Source: Bradyrhizobium sp. WBOS07
GTDB taxonomy: Bacteria > Pseudomonadota > Alphaproteobacteria > Rhizobiales > Xanthobacteraceae
Assembly: GCF_024585165.1 (NCBI RefSeq)
Contig: NZ_CP029008.1
Coordinates: 6,653,501-6,717,500 of the forward strand
DNA: 64,000 nt
Direction of reading: 5' to 3'
The notes under the pieces were generated by a model. That model made no database searches. It was not told where the DNA came from and was given only the letters and a program-made list of their open reading frames with translations. The translations under genes and the position numbers were made by a program. Numbering within the stretch: position 1 is the stretch's first letter; each line of letters opens with the position of its first letter. This document shows, piece after piece, positions 29,001 through 36,987 of this stretch.

Positions 29001-32000
29001 CATTCGCCAACGAAACAGTGAGCGGTTGGCAACAAGTCAACTTCGCGACGCCGGTACATATACAGGCCGGAGTGACCTACATCGCCTCGTATCATACCAA
29101 CACCGGCCACTATTCCACGACAGACTTCTATTTTGACAACCCGGGTCACACCAACGGCTCGTTGACAGCGACAGGGAGTGGCCTGAACGGCGTCTACGCC
29201 TACGGACCGGGTCCGCTCTTCCCCTCCAATATCTCGATGAAGGATGGTGACAATTACTGGGTCGATGTCGTCTTCAGGAATACGAGCCAGCTGCCGCAAG
29301 CCAATAATGATAGCGGATACACGGTCACGCAGAGCGGCGTGCTGAACATTCCGGCATCGGCGCTGCTCGCCAATGACACCGACCCGGCCGGTCTGTCCTT
29401 TTCGATCAGCGGCGTGAGCAATCCGGTCAATGGCAGCGTAAGCTATAACGTCCAGTCTCAGACGGTGACATTCACGCCAGCCGCTAACTACGCGGGAGCG
29501 GCCCAGTTCGATTACACGATCACGGACACCGCGGGTGCCAGTGGAACGGGCCAGGTCTTCCTCAAGGTCAGCTATCCGATATCGGCGCAGAGCCTGTTCG
29601 GAACCAACGACACGCCGAGCGTTGCCAATTCGGGCGACACCAGCCCGGTCGAGGTCGGCGTCAGGTTCAGCGCATCGGTCAGCGGGACGATAACCGGCCT
29701 GCGCTTCTACAAGGGGGCGCTGAACACAGGTACTCACGTCGCGCATCTCTGGAGCTCGACGGGAACGCTGCTCGGCACGGCGACCTTCGCGTCTGAGACA
29801 GCCAGCGGTTGGCAGCAGGTCAGTTTCTCGAGCCCGATAGCCATTACCGCAGGCACGACATACGTTGCTTCCTATCATACCAATGGCAATTATTCGAACA
29901 CTCAGAGCTATTTCACCGCGCCGATCAGCAATGGTCAGCTGAGCGCTCCTGCCACAGGGAATGGCGTTTATGCCTACGGTACCGGAGCCGTATTCCCGAC
30001 CAACGTCTACAAGTCGACCAATTACTTTGTCGACGTGATCTTCAATGGATCCGCCGCTACGAACACGTCGCCGACCGCTGTGGCCGACGCGGGCGACGGC
30101 ACCGAGAAGGGCGGCGTCAATAACAGTACCGGCGGCTCACCCGCCACGGGAAACGTACTGTCCAACGACACCGATCCGGACGCGGGCGATACGAAGACCG
30201 TAACTGCGGTCAGCTTCGGTTCGACCTCCGGGACGATCGGCTCCGCGCTGAATGGCGCGCATGGAAGTCTCGTGCTCAACGCCTCTGGCACTTTTACTTA
30301 TGCGGTCAACGAAACCGATCCCGCCGTGCAGGCCCTGCGGCTTGCGAGCAACACACTGACGGACGTCTTCAACTACACAATGCGTGATGCCGCCGGCGCG
30401 ACATCCTCGACCACGCTCACGATCACCATCCATGGCGCCAACGATGCGCCGGTGCTGGCGGTCCAGACCGCCAACCAAACCGCAACAGTGGGCTCGGCGT
30501 TCTCGCTAACGCTGCCTGCGAGCACCTTCACCGATGTCGATTCCGCCGACTCGCTCAATTACACCGCGACAACGGCTAGCGGCTCTGCACTTCCTGCCTG
30601 GCTCACCTTTAACGCATCAACCCGAACGTTTGGCGGCACACCATCGTCAGCCGACGTCGGCACGCTGGATGTGAAGGCAACTGTAACGGATCTCGGCAGC
30701 CTCACCGCAAGCGAAACATTCAATATCGTCGTAACGACGACCGCGAACGCGCCGCCAAACGCTGTCACCGACGCGGGCGACGCAACCGAGAAGGGCGGTG
30801 TCAATAACGGCACTGGCGGCTCACCCGCCACGGGAAACGTACTGTCCAACGACACCGATCCGGACGCGGGCGATACGAAGGCCGTGACTGCGGTCAGCTT
30901 CGGTACGACGTCCGGCACGCTGGGCTCGGCGCTGAATGGAGCGCACGGAAGCCTCGTGCTCAATGCTTCAGGTGCTTTCACCTATACGGTCAATGAGACT
31001 GACCCCGCCATTCAAGCCTTGCGGCTTTCGACCAATACACTGACGGACGTCTTCAACTACACAATGCGTGATGCCGCCGGTGCGACATCGTCGACCACGC
31101 TCACGGTCACCATTCACGGCGCCAACGATGCGCCGGTGCTGGCGGCGCAGACCGTCAACCAAACTGCAACGGTAGGTTCGGCGTTTTCGCTGACGTTGCC
31201 GGCGGGCACGTTCACCGACGTGGATTCCGGCGATTCACTCAGCTACAGCGCTGCCGCCGCCGACGGTTCGGCACTGCCGGCCTGGCTGACCTTCAACGCC
31301 TCGACTCGGACCTTCAGCGGTACACCGACTTCGGCCGATGTCGGCACGTTCGGCGTGAGAGCCGTCGCAACTGATCTCGGCGGCCTCACGGCCAGCGAGA
31401 CATTCAGCATTGCGGTGGGGACAGTCTCCTCGACCGTCAGCTTGTTCTCGGCTTCCGATACTCCTTCGGTGCTGTCGACATCCGATCCATCTCAGGTCAA
31501 CCTGGGAGTACGGTTTACTTCCTCCGCCGCCGGCGCGATTACCGGGATCAAATATTACAAGAGTGCGAACGACACAGGCACCCACACCGGCTCCCTGTGG
31601 AGCAGCACGGGAACGCTGCTTGCGAGCGCAGCCTTCTCCAACGAGACCAGCAGCGGTTGGCAAACCCTCGTATTCAACAGCCCCGTCTCGATTGCGGCCG
31701 GAACCACCTACGTCGCGAGCTTTCACAGCAACGGCCGCTATGCGGTTACGTCAAACTACTTCACGTCCGATCGCACGAATGGGCCGCTCACGGCTTCCGC
31801 GAGCAACAATGGTGTATACACCTACGGAACGGGAAATCTGTTTCCGACGAGCACATTCAACGCGACGAATTACTGGGTCGATGTCGTGTTCAGCAATGCG
31901 AGTGGCGGCACGAATCAGTCGCCGATCGCCAACAACGACAGCGGCTTCAACGCGACCCAAAGCGTCCCGCTCAGCATTTCTGGTTCGGCGCTCCTTGCAA

Positions 32001-32707
32001 ACGATACCGATCCAAACGGGGATGCCCTGACGATCACCGGTGTCAGCGGCGCCGTCAACGGCACCGTCAGCTTCAGTGCCCAGAACAACACGGTGACGTT
32101 CACTCCCAGCAGCGGATACACCGGACCGGCATCGTTCAATTACGCCGTTTCCGATGGCCGGGGCGGTTCGGCAGATGCCGGGGTGAGTGTAATTGTTCGT
32201 GCGCCGTCGGCAACCACCGTAAGCCTGTTCAGCTCGAATCCAACCCCCAGCATTGTGACGGTGAATGACCCGAACCCGGTCGAGCTTGGTATGAAGTTCC
32301 AAGCGTCCACTTCGGGAGACATCATGGGTCTCCGCTTCTACAAGGGGCCGTCCAACACCGGGCCGCATGTCGCGAATCTCTGGAGCAGCACGGGGAGCCT
32401 ATTGGCCACTGCTTCCTTTACCAACGAGACGGCGAGCGGCTGGCAGCAGGTCAACTTTGCGACGCCGGTCACGATCACGGCAGGAACGACCTATGTCGCC
32501 TCCTACCACACTGCCGGCAACTATTCGGACGATCCAAACCTGTTTGCCAATGCGGTGACGAACGGACCGCTCACGGCGCCGTCGTCCTCGTCGAGCGGCG
32601 GCAACGGCGTCTACGCGTACGGATCCGGCAGCCTATTTCCAACCAACACGTTCGGCGCGACCAGCTATGCGGTCGACGTTCTCTTCAGGCCGCAGCTCGC
32701 TGCATAG
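26069..32707 (+). CDS. giant multidomain secreted protein (DMFase-beta-like, DUF4082, VCBS)
   Basis: Up to 2212 residues. Visible modules in order (rough residues): beta-rich NWSGG...VDVGSLTVDAGATV segment (85-150); a region resembling the N,N-dimethylformamidase beta subunit (303-800; RIDIYRLGYYGG, DVGHDEYWT); an Ig-like domain (810-905); DUF4082-type domains (912-1070, 1174-1327, 1790-1943, 2049-2211; ITGIRFYKSAQNTGTH, VAGTTYVASYH pattern); cadherin/Ig-like NDTDP domains (1073-1168, 1950-2042); and two VCBS plus He_PIG-type pairs (1337-1558, 1567-1783). There is no clear signal peptide. Downstream ABC and HlyD genes suggest type I export. ATG 26099 is an alternative start. Function is unknown; a surface or matrix glycan-active role is inferred. 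Confidence 0.82.
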   Translation: MLYLRIGRLTMLYQKASVFYRARPLLWGESDSSESDLLPSGVPPWNASWSGGLAARQVSDLRGAIGPSRSRTGATHWISSSGGYWNVAANWSGGIPDAGSAAFIDAPGSYVVTTRGNVDVGSLTVDAGATVALGRESSFVVEGDTINNGSIKLGPSGGEGSAAADFKGDVRGAGDFAIADRSVLEIRGAVSGHLANGSFSGITVSFETDVGTLVLDRSAEFHGLIGSSSPDRPLSAGNLIDLRDFAFTSTMSASVHYDRSSNISTVDFSNGAGNVTLLVSGQDSNWTFASDGQGGTAVADPVTNPIVLENQKQGTSPNIWQIDVGANSTRIQGFTTAISTNVGGAVQFKVDNQTGTPNYRIDIYRLGYYGGNGARLITTMQHQAATSVVQPAPLKDSSTGLVDAGNWSVTDTWNVPTDAVSGVYIANVIEGTQVFQIPFVVRNDASQSAIVFQTADQTWQAYNPWGGANLYFGNGPGDGGSAYAVSYNRPITTRDGGLGSSANDMVFSAEYPAIYWLEQNGYDVSYISGIDAATNGSLLLNHQIYMDVGHDEYWTDSQFANVQAAGRAGVNLAFLSGNEVYWQTRLAASIDPSQTANRTLISYKDTHANQLIDPTGTATGTFMDARFASTGGMSGIPSNALTGTVFQVDGDSYGAIEIPYGITQLRLWRNAPIAGTAEGQTASLTPNLLGYEWDASPDNGFRPAGLVSVSSTTVQTTKYLLDYGNTTGNGTATHNLVQFRDPVSGALVFGAGTVFWSWGLASDHDQHNIAPQTPTDRNVQQAMVNLFADMGVQPATLQASLVIASQSTDHTDPTSTITNLSATSVVEGQSITVTGTASDAGGLIGGVEVSSDGGSTWHPANSTVGVSNANWTYTFAAGAPGQLTIRSRAVDDSLNLEAPGGGVAYTVTPSSNLTIFSPTDTPAVVDTPDAAAVELGVKFVTAAPGDITGIRFYKSAQNTGTHLGNLWTSSGTLLASATFANETVSGWQQVNFATPVHIQAGVTYIASYHTNTGHYSTTDFYFDNPGHTNGSLTATGSGLNGVYAYGPGPLFPSNISMKDGDNYWVDVVFRNTSQLPQANNDSGYTVTQSGVLNIPASALLANDTDPAGLSFSISGVSNPVNGSVSYNVQSQTVTFTPAANYAGAAQFDYTITDTAGASGTGQVFLKVSYPISAQSLFGTNDTPSVANSGDTSPVEVGVRFSASVSGTITGLRFYKGALNTGTHVAHLWSSTGTLLGTATFASETASGWQQVSFSSPIAITAGTTYVASYHTNGNYSNTQSYFTAPISNGQLSAPATGNGVYAYGTGAVFPTNVYKSTNYFVDVIFNGSAATNTSPTAVADAGDGTEKGGVNNSTGGSPATGNVLSNDTDPDAGDTKTVTAVSFGSTSGTIGSALNGAHGSLVLNASGTFTYAVNETDPAVQALRLASNTLTDVFNYTMRDAAGATSSTTLTITIHGANDAPVLAVQTANQTATVGSAFSLTLPASTFTDVDSADSLNYTATTASGSALPAWLTFNASTRTFGGTPSSADVGTLDVKATVTDLGSLTASETFNIVVTTTANAPPNAVTDAGDATEKGGVNNGTGGSPATGNVLSNDTDPDAGDTKAVTAVSFGTTSGTLGSALNGAHGSLVLNASGAFTYTVNETDPAIQALRLSTNTLTDVFNYTMRDAAGATSSTTLTVTIHGANDAPVLAAQTVNQTATVGSAFSLTLPAGTFTDVDSGDSLSYSAAAADGSALPAWLTFNASTRTFSGTPTSADVGTFGVRAVATDLGGLTASETFSIAVGTVSSTVSLFSASDTPSVLSTSDPSQVNLGVRFTSSAAGAITGIKYYKSANDTGTHTGSLWSSTGTLLASAAFSNETSSGWQTLVFNSPVSIAAGTTYVASFHSNGRYAVTSNYFTSDRTNGPLTASASNNGVYTYGTGNLFPTSTFNATNYWVDVVFSNASGGTNQSPIANNDSGFNATQSVPLSISGSALLANDTDPNGDALTITGVSGAVNGTVSFSAQNNTVTFTPSSGYTGPASFNYAVSDGRGGSADAGVSVIVRAPSATTVSLFSSNPTPSIVTVNDPNPVELGMKFQASTSGDIMGLRFYKGPSNTGPHVANLWSSTGSLLATASFTNETASGWQQVNFATPVTITAGTTYVASYHTAGNYSDDPNLFANAVTNGPLTAPSSSSSGGNGVYAYGSGSLFPTNTFGATSYAVDVLFRPQLAA
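30131..31420 (+). repeat. 684-bp tandem repeat inside the giant gene
   Basis: Two copies of a VCBS plus Ig-like coding unit. The sequence from 30131 is repeated from 30815, and the first ~66 bases of the two copies are identical. The period of 684 bases is 228 codons, so frame is kept. The later parts have diverged moderately, so the duplication is not brand new or has been partly homogenised. Confidence 0.8.
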
Positions 32708-32724
32708 ACAAGAAAGGGGAGTTC

Positions 32725-33009
32725 ATGTCGGGCCTATCACGGACTATCGCGTCGCCGGTCACGCTCGCGAGACGCGTCACGCCGCAACCGGTACGGAGCG
32801 TGCTCCGCGCTGCATACGACAGGATCTCATATGCCGTCGCCGGGCTGCCGCCGCGGCGCCTGCGTGCATGGATCTCGCCCACATGGTTCGATTTCACGAT
32901 ACCGGACGGGATCAGTTGGAGTTCTTCGTGGAGATGGCCGGTCTGCGGCGTCATCGCGATGCGCCCGAATGACATGAGCGGAGTAGGCCAACCATCTCAA
33001 TCGACATAA
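32725..33009 (+). CDS. small hypothetical protein in the type I secretion module
   Basis: A 94-residue basic product from ATG 32725, with GGGGAG eight bases upstream. It begins 18 bp after the giant gene and ends about 10 bp before the next small gene, so it is surely in the same transcript. The segment LRAAYDRISYAVAGLPPRRLRAW could be an amphipathic helix, and the tail is tryptophan-rich (WISPTWFDFTIPDGISWSSS). No domain is recognised. Its position between a large substrate and its exporter suggests an accessory role, but this is only context. Confidence 0.6.
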   Translation: MSGLSRTIASPVTLARRVTPQPVRSVLRAAYDRISYAVAGLPPRRLRAWISPTWFDFTIPDGISWSSSWRWPVCGVIAMRPNDMSGVGQPSQST

Positions 33010-33020
33010 GGAGTGAGTCG

Positions 33021-33356
33021 ATGCATGCGGAGCTCTATACAGACGGGGTTGACGAGGTCATGATTGGCGGGTCGATCGTTAGGGTGGACCTGATTAGTCT
33101 TTCGCCCACGGAACGTGACGGCAACAACGCGCCCAAGAAAGTCTTTTGCCAAAGGCTGATCTTCTCCGTGGAGTCATTCGCGAACTCCGTGGAGGTGATG
33201 CAGAACGCGCTTCAGGGGCTGGTCGACGCTGGGGTCGTCCAGCGCTCTCGGCCGAGAGGGCCGATTGTCTCACCACAGGCGGGCGCGCGAGCCGAGCCCG
33301 TCTCGCCAGTTTCGGACAACTTACGATCTCCAAATGTCTCAACCAACTTCCGTTGA
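33021..33356 (+). CDS. small protein coupled to the ABC exporter
   Basis: A 111-residue product with a good AAGGAG ribosome site before ATG 33021. The core MIGGSIVRVDLISLSPTERD...PKKVFCQRLIFSVESFANSV reads as a compact beta-alpha domain, followed by a helix (EVMQNALQGLVDAGVV) and a disordered tail. The gene overlaps the ABC exporter start (33334) by 23 bases, implying translational coupling. No named family is recognised. A chaperone or regulator of the export step is a reasonable but untested idea. Confidence 0.65.
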   Translation: MHAELYTDGVDEVMIGGSIVRVDLISLSPTERDGNNAPKKVFCQRLIFSVESFANSVEVMQNALQGLVDAGVVQRSRPRGPIVSPQAGARAEPVSPVSDNLRSPNVSTNFR

Positions 33357-35538
33357 AATCGACAGGCGTGAACCGGCACCGCCCATGTCGGAGGACGAGC
33401 CACGTCGGGCTGCTCAAACCGCACTTGAATGCCTGTCGAGGGTCGCTTCCCATCACGGTATCGATCTGCCTTCCGACCGCCTGCGGCACGCCTATGCTGT
33501 CGACGAGACCGGTATCTCGACCGATCTCCTGCTGCGCATGGCTCTTGATGCGGGCCTTCGCGCCCGCGCGGTGCAGCTCGATTGGAAGGAGATATGCGGG
33601 CTCGGCGAAGCCTATCCAGCTCTCGTTGAGCTCTCGAACCGGAACTGGGTCTTGGTCATCGGTGCGAAGCCGGAATGCGACGCTGTAACGGTTTTCGATC
33701 CGCTGGCGGAGCGGAGCGGCGAGCATCTGCTGGTCGATGCGGACCGCTTTTGTGCCAGATGGTCGGGAAAGGTTGTTTTGTTCAAGCGCGAAACCGCTCC
33801 AGCGCAGAACCAGAGCTCCTTTGGGTTGCGCTGGTTCGTGCCCGAGATGCTGCGAGAGTGGCGGTTGTTCTCCGATGTCGCAATCGCTGCGGTGTTCCTG
33901 TATGCGTTGGGGCTGGCGCTTCCGATCTTCTTTCAACTCGTCATCGACAAGGTTCTGGTCCACGAGAGTCTTACGACGCTCTACGTGCTCACCGCCGGCG
34001 CTATCCTCGCGCTCTGCTTCGACGCAATCTTCAGCTTCTTGCGGCGCTACCTGTTGCTCTACGCCACGAACAAGATCGACATCCGGGTCGCCACCAGGAC
34101 GTTTCGGCACCTTTTGGGGCTTCCGGTTACGTTCTTCGAGCGCATCTCGGCCGGCGTGTTGGTGAAGCACATGCAGCAGGCCGCACGAATTCGAGAGTTC
34201 CTGACCGGCCGACTGTTCCTGACTGCCTTGGACGCGCTTTCGCTGTTCGTCTTTCTGCCTGTTCTGGCGCTATACAGCGTCAAACTGACATGCGTCGTGC
34301 TGGCCTTCACCGCCATCAGCGCGAGCGTGATTGCCATTCTGATGGGACCGTTCCGGCGGCGGCTCTATCAGCTTTATCAGGCAGAGGCCGGGCGCCAGGC
34401 GCTCCTCGTCGAGACCGTGCACGGCATGCGCACGGTAAAGTCGCTGGCGATGGAGCCAAGCCAGAACAGAACATGGGACGATCGTTGCGCGCAGGCGGTA
34501 TCGATGCGGTTTGGCGTCGAAAAAATCTCGGCGGGGGCTCAGGCGTTGACCGGGTTCCTCGAGAAAATGATGACACTCGGCATCGTCGCCTTGGGCGCGC
34601 TCGACGTCTTCGGCGGCGAGATGACGATCGGCGCACTGGTGGCCTTCAACATGCTGGCGGGGCGGGTTTCGGGGCCGCTGGTGCAGATGGTGACCATGGT
34701 GCACGAATATCAGGAAGTGGCGCTGGCCGTTAAGATGCTCGGCGAGGTCATGAATAAGGAGCTGGAACGCGACGATCATCGCGAGGGTCTGCGACCCGAC
34801 TTATCCGGCCGAATCGAGTTTGAAAACGTTACGTTCCGCTACGACGAGGGGGCGCCGGCCTTGGATGAGGTGTCGTTCTCAATTGCTCCAGGTTCGATCT
34901 TTGGAGTTGTCGGTCGGAGCGGTTCGGGAAAAACGACGCTGACGCGGCTGATTGCGGGGATGTATCCGGTGCAACAGGGATTGGTGCGGATCGACGGTCA
35001 CGATTCGCGCGAGATCGATCTCACCCATCTGCGGCGAAACCTCGGGGTCGTGCTCCAGGAGAATTTTTTGTTTCGCGGCACGGTCCGAGAAAATATCGCT
35101 TGCGTGAGGCGTGACGCCACTTTCGAGGAGGTTGTCCGGGCAGCTCAGCTCGCCGGCGCCGACGAGTTCGTTGAACGACTGCCGAGGGGATTCGATACCA
35201 TGCTTGAGGAGCAGGCATCGAACTTGTCGGGAGGGCAAAGGCAGCGGCTTGCGATCGCTCGGGCATTGATAGGGAACCCGCGTATCCTGATCCTCGACGA
35301 AGCCACCAGCGCGCTGGATTCCGAGAGCGAAGCGATCATTCGGCGCAATCTGCGGCGCATTGCGGAGGGGCGAACGGTCATCATTGTATCGCATCGACTT
35401 TCGATGCTGTCGGATGCGAGCCAGATTCTGGTGATCGACCGCGGACGGATCGTCGATGTCGATCGTCACGACGCGCTGCTGTCGAAGTGCACCTTCTACC
35501 GACATCTCTGGAACCAGCAGACGAGGCAGGTTGCATGA
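33334..35538 (+). CDS. type I secretion ABC exporter with degenerate C39-like domain
   Basis: A 734-residue inner-membrane permease-ATPase of the HlyB/LapB class. Residues ~20-150 form a C39-like domain. The catalytic Cys (DCG motif) and His are not present (QTALECLSRVASHHG; ELSNRNWVLVIG), so it should bind but not cleave the substrate. Six membrane helices follow (~170-450). The ATPase has Walker A GRSGSGKTT, the signature LSGGQRQRLAIARAL, Walker B ILILDEATSALD and the H-loop VSHRLSML. It ends in an ATGA overlap with the HlyD gene. Confidence 0.92.
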   Translation: MSQPTSVEIDRREPAPPMSEDEPRRAAQTALECLSRVASHHGIDLPSDRLRHAYAVDETGISTDLLLRMALDAGLRARAVQLDWKEICGLGEAYPALVELSNRNWVLVIGAKPECDAVTVFDPLAERSGEHLLVDADRFCARWSGKVVLFKRETAPAQNQSSFGLRWFVPEMLREWRLFSDVAIAAVFLYALGLALPIFFQLVIDKVLVHESLTTLYVLTAGAILALCFDAIFSFLRRYLLLYATNKIDIRVATRTFRHLLGLPVTFFERISAGVLVKHMQQAARIREFLTGRLFLTALDALSLFVFLPVLALYSVKLTCVVLAFTAISASVIAILMGPFRRRLYQLYQAEAGRQALLVETVHGMRTVKSLAMEPSQNRTWDDRCAQAVSMRFGVEKISAGAQALTGFLEKMMTLGIVALGALDVFGGEMTIGALVAFNMLAGRVSGPLVQMVTMVHEYQEVALAVKMLGEVMNKELERDDHREGLRPDLSGRIEFENVTFRYDEGAPALDEVSFSIAPGSIFGVVGRSGSGKTTLTRLIAGMYPVQQGLVRIDGHDSREIDLTHLRRNLGVVLQENFLFRGTVRENIACVRRDATFEEVVRAAQLAGADEFVERLPRGFDTMLEEQASNLSGGQRQRLAIARALIGNPRILILDEATSALDSESEAIIRRNLRRIAEGRTVIIVSHRLSMLSDASQILVIDRGRIVDVDRHDALLSKCTFYRHLWNQQTRQVA

Positions 35539-36962
35539 CCGCGTCTGATAAGGCCAGAGTTGAAGCCGCACCGGGCGGATCCGGGTCTCCGCCAGTCTCG
35601 CGGCCGCGACGCCGACTCCAGCGGCCCACGCCAGCAGGGCCCGGCGTTGTCGCGCAATTTCAGTCAGACGCAGCCGAAATCGAGCAGCGGGCTCCACCAC
35701 GGGTGGGACGGATCACGCTCTATTGTGTCGCCGCCCTCATCGCTGCCGCAATCTCTTTTGCATGTGTTTCGCGCGTGGATATGATTGTGACAGCACAGGG
35801 TAAGCTGATCACGACACGTCCAAACCTGGTCGTGCAGCCGCTGGAAACGTCGGTCATTCGGGAGATCCGTGCGAAGGCGGGTGACTCCGTCAATCGTGGC
35901 GACGTACTCGCGATCCTCGATCCGACGTTTTCTCAAGCCGATCTTGATCAATTGCGCGGCCGCTTGGCCGCTCTCGATGCCTCCATCGACCGGCTTCGAG
36001 CTGAGTTGGACGGCGCGGACTACGTCGTCGAAGAGACATCGAACGCCGATCAGGCCTTGCAGAGGCGGGTATATCTCCAGAGGAGGGCAGCTCACGGCCT
36101 TCAGATCCAGAACTATGACGCGCAGATCGCGTCCGCGCAGGCCAACCTAAAAACCGCGCAGAACGAGGAACTGGTCCTGACCCAGCGGCTGGAGAATATG
36201 CAGTCCATTGAGGACATGCGGAATGCGTTGATGGCCAAGGAAGTCGGTTCAAGACTGAATTTCCTGCTATCCCGTGACGCCCGGTTGGAGGTTGAAAGCA
36301 ATCTGGCGCGAGTTCGTGGCAGCATCGTCGATAACATTCATCGTCTGGACAAAGCCCGTGCAGACCAGAAAGTGTTCGCCGCCGAGTTTCTGCGCGCTGC
36401 CTATCAGGAGTTCGTCGAAACATTGGCCAAACGCAATGGCATTGCCGAAGAGCTCAAGAAGGCGGAGCTCCGCCGTCAATTGATCGTGCTGAACGCACCA
36501 GCGGATGCGGTAGTACTCGAAATTGCCAATCGGACGGTGGGTTCGGTGGTTCGCGAGGCTGAAACATTGTTTGTGCTCGTCCCTCGGGACGAGGTGCTCC
36601 GCGCGGAGGTCAATGTCGAGGGCAGGGATATCGGGCAGGTCACGGTCGGGCAGACCGTACGGGTCAAGTTCGAGGCGTTTCCATTCCAGAAGTACGGCAC
36701 TGCGGCTGGCGAGGTCGGCGTCATTAGCCGGGACTCATTCTCGCCGGACGCGAAGGCCGAAGGTGCGCGCCGTTCGTCAGCTCCCTATTACCGCGTACTG
36801 ATCGATCTGCGGGACACGCACCTTCGGCTGCCGTCCGAAAGGGTTCAGCTGATGCCCGGTATGGCGGTCACGGCCGAGATGAAGGTCGGACAGCGGACGG
36901 TGATTTCATATTTCCTCTATCCCCTGCTTCGCGGCTTGGATGAAAGCATCCGGGAGTACTGA
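35535..36962 (+). CDS. HlyD-family periplasmic adaptor of type I secretion
   Basis: A 475-residue membrane-fusion protein. There is a proline/arginine-rich cytosolic leader, one membrane helix (about residues 60-80), a lipoyl/barrel-sandwich half motif (GKLITTRPNLVVQPLETSVI), long periplasmic coiled coils (about 140-330), the second lipoyl half and a beta barrel (VEGRDIGQVTVGQTVRVKF), and a C-terminal LMPGMAVTAEMKVG, the HlyD end signature. It links the ABC exporter to an outer-membrane channel. No TolC-like gene is in the window, so that partner is encoded elsewhere. ATG overlaps the exporter stop. Confidence 0.92.
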   Translation: MTASDKARVEAAPGGSGSPPVSRPRRRLQRPTPAGPGVVAQFQSDAAEIEQRAPPRVGRITLYCVAALIAAAISFACVSRVDMIVTAQGKLITTRPNLVVQPLETSVIREIRAKAGDSVNRGDVLAILDPTFSQADLDQLRGRLAALDASIDRLRAELDGADYVVEETSNADQALQRRVYLQRRAAHGLQIQNYDAQIASAQANLKTAQNEELVLTQRLENMQSIEDMRNALMAKEVGSRLNFLLSRDARLEVESNLARVRGSIVDNIHRLDKARADQKVFAAEFLRAAYQEFVETLAKRNGIAEELKKAELRRQLIVLNAPADAVVLEIANRTVGSVVREAETLFVLVPRDEVLRAEVNVEGRDIGQVTVGQTVRVKFEAFPFQKYGTAAGEVGVISRDSFSPDAKAEGARRSSAPYYRVLIDLRDTHLRLPSERVQLMPGMAVTAEMKVGQRTVISYFLYPLLRGLDESIREY

Positions 36963-36987
36963 GCCGGATTTACCATGGTGCACTTCG

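Noticed and set aside
28154..29878. A 574-codon minus-strand frame
   Set aside because: It is antisense to the giant protein, whose repeated domains are clear. Repeat structure of the sense gene explains the long open antisense frame.
33094..34170. A 358-codon minus-strand frame opposite the ABC exporter
   Set aside because: The exporter has full ATPase motifs on the plus strand; the antisense frame has none.
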